From positions 1 to 5,602 of the forward strand of contig CALHBW010000403.1 in the NCBI GenBank assembly GCA_937930625.1: a stretch of 5,602 bases of DNA, in the 5' to 3' direction. The translations under genes were made by a program, and so were the position numbers. Shown in pieces: positions 5,112-5,602 of this stretch. The notes below the pieces were generated by a model. It made no database searches. It was not told where the DNA came from and saw only the letters and a program-made list of their open reading frames with translations. Source of the stretch: an uncultured Saprospiraceae bacterium (GTDB taxonomy: Bacteria > Bacteroidota > Bacteroidia > Chitinophagales > Saprospiraceae). Every line of letters starts with the position of its first letter. Positions within the stretch are counted from its first letter, which is position 1.

Positions 5112-5133
5112 TTCAAGTTGCAAGCAACTTGAA
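5112..5133. repeat. Perfect 9-bp hairpin
   Basis: TTCAAGTTG (5112-5120) and CAACTTGAA (5125-5133) pair perfectly around the tetraloop CAAG. No T-run follows on either strand (AAAATTCC on plus, TCAGTC on minus), so it is not a standard terminator. It immediately precedes the AATTTGG-type repeat region. Confidence 0.6.
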
Positions 5134-5143
5134 AAATTCCAAA

Positions 5144-5215
5144 AAACACATTCCAAATTCCAAATTATATGTGTTTAGTTATTTATTAGAATTTGGTACT
5201 TGTCATTTGGATTTT
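5144..5215. repeat. AATTTGGTACTTGT-type repeat, copy 2, with inverted left half
   Basis: Positions 5188-5215 match 295-322 at 22 of 28 bases. The left half carries the complementary words: CCAAATTC (5153-5160) pairs with GAATTTGG (5189-5196). A smaller hairpin AAACACA/TGTGTTT (5144-5150 with 5170-5176) competes with it. This is the fuller copy of the dispersed repeat, showing that the unit is an inverted repeat of ATTCCAAATTCC/GAATTTGG words. Confidence 0.55.
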
Positions 5216-5406
5216 GAAGCGTATATGACGGTGATATCAATTCCGAAAACAATCGCTTCGTTTTGGCACAGTAAGTCCAAAAGAAGTGCCAACGTGCTAA
5301 TTTTGAGTGGCGATCCAACCTGAATGATTAGCTCCTGACAAAAGCATATTTTTGTTTATTTAATTGTGATTTTTTGTCGGGGAATAGACGACATAGTGCC
5401 GTAACC
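5216..5406. other. Gene-free stretch with a small inverted repeat
   Basis: No supportable gene is seen. Reading frames here are short, lack family signatures and are broken by stops. TTGGCAC (5263-5269) and GTGCCAA (5286-5292) form a perfect 7-bp inverted repeat with a 16-nt loop, a layout that could be an operator or a hairpin. Confidence 0.4.
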
Positions 5407-5432
5407 CGTTATTCGTTGACTCGTTATTCGTT
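5407..5432. repeat. Direct repeat CGTTATTCGTT
   Basis: The 11-mer CGTTATTCGTT occurs at 5407-5417 and 5422-5432, separated by GACT (15-bp period). This is a short low-complexity tandem repeat in the gene-free right end. Confidence 0.55.
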
Positions 5433-5503
5433 TTTTAACTACGTGAAGAAATAAGAATAATTTGGCTATCCGTCTAACTTTGCCGAACTCAAGTTGCCGG
5501 GCG

Positions 5504-5589
5504 TACTCGTCTGACGAAGGTTTTTGTGAAATGTCGTGATTTGTCTCATAAAATATTCGCACTGAATAAAAGGATTCGTCTGACGAGTA
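5504..5589. repeat. Inverted repeat pair TACTCGTCTGACGAA
   Basis: TACTCGTCTGACGAA (5504-5518) matches the reverse complement of 5575-5589 at 14 of 15 positions, spanning 86 bp. Each arm is itself a palindrome (TCGTC-T-GACGA), so the unit also reads as a direct repeat of that core. The only mismatch is the unpaired central base. The right arm lies 13 bp from the window end, and no gene is found inside. Confidence 0.7.
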
Positions 5590-5602
5590 TTCGCTTTAGG
5601 CA

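Noticed and set aside
5090..5323. 77-residue plus-strand reading frame
   Set aside because: It crosses the CAAG hairpin and the AATTTGG repeat, with no recognisable motif or conserved composition.
5356..5562. 68-residue minus-strand reading frame containing SSDEYARQLEFGKVRR
   Set aside because: It runs through the TCGTCTGACGA and CGTTATTCGTT repeats, so its peptide is repeat translation; no domain, signal or start context supports it.

Overview
The window most likely comes from a member of the Bacteroidota (Flavobacteriia or Saprospiria type). The reasons are: moderate-to-low G+C; four genes whose starts are preceded by A/T-rich sequence with no Shine-Dalgarno motif; a serine-palmitoyltransferase-type gene, a hallmark of sphingolipid-making Bacteroidota; a lipoprotein with the charged CKKDDE start typical of surface lipoproteins in this phylum; and intergenic spaces crowded with short palindromic repeats. 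Assignment below phylum is not possible from the sequence alone.

Layout. 1-336: gene-free, with three copies of a 29-bp hairpin repeat (1-29, 129-157, 226-254). The third probably terminates the neighbouring gene. 337-1551 (-): PLP-dependent alpha-oxoamine synthase, best read as serine palmitoyltransferase. 1552-1707: divergent intergenic space dominated by a palindrome built from an 8-bp tandem unit (1570-1649). 1708-2712 (+): NAD(P)-dependent extended SDR/epimerase-like protein. 2713-2859: convergent space with two tandem hairpins and a third overlapping the next gene's stop codon. 2860-3429 (-): calcineurin-like metallophosphoesterase. 3430-3725: gene-free, with a small hairpin near the phosphoesterase start and a strong intrinsic terminator (3651-3686) for the next gene. 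3726-4607 (-): lipoprotein with two RskA-C-terminal-like repeats. 4608-5602: about 1 kb without a credible gene, made of nested inverted repeats, including a 164-bp element with 21-bp near-perfect ends.

How the genes may work together. The divergent pair at the left is the most coherent unit. Serine palmitoyltransferase condenses serine with an acyl thioester, and a NAD(P)-dependent epimerase-like SDR is known to reduce the ketone of the ceramide precursor in Caulobacter (CerR). The SDR here could play that part, but this rests on family membership and position only. The phosphoesterase and lipoprotein show no obvious link to sphingolipid synthesis and appear to be single-gene transcription units.

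The unusual content is in the spaces between genes. At least seven distinct palindromic or inverted-repeat families occur in under 2 kb of non-coding DNA. One pair of copies shows a compensatory base-pair change, and several hairpins lie over or just beyond stop codons.
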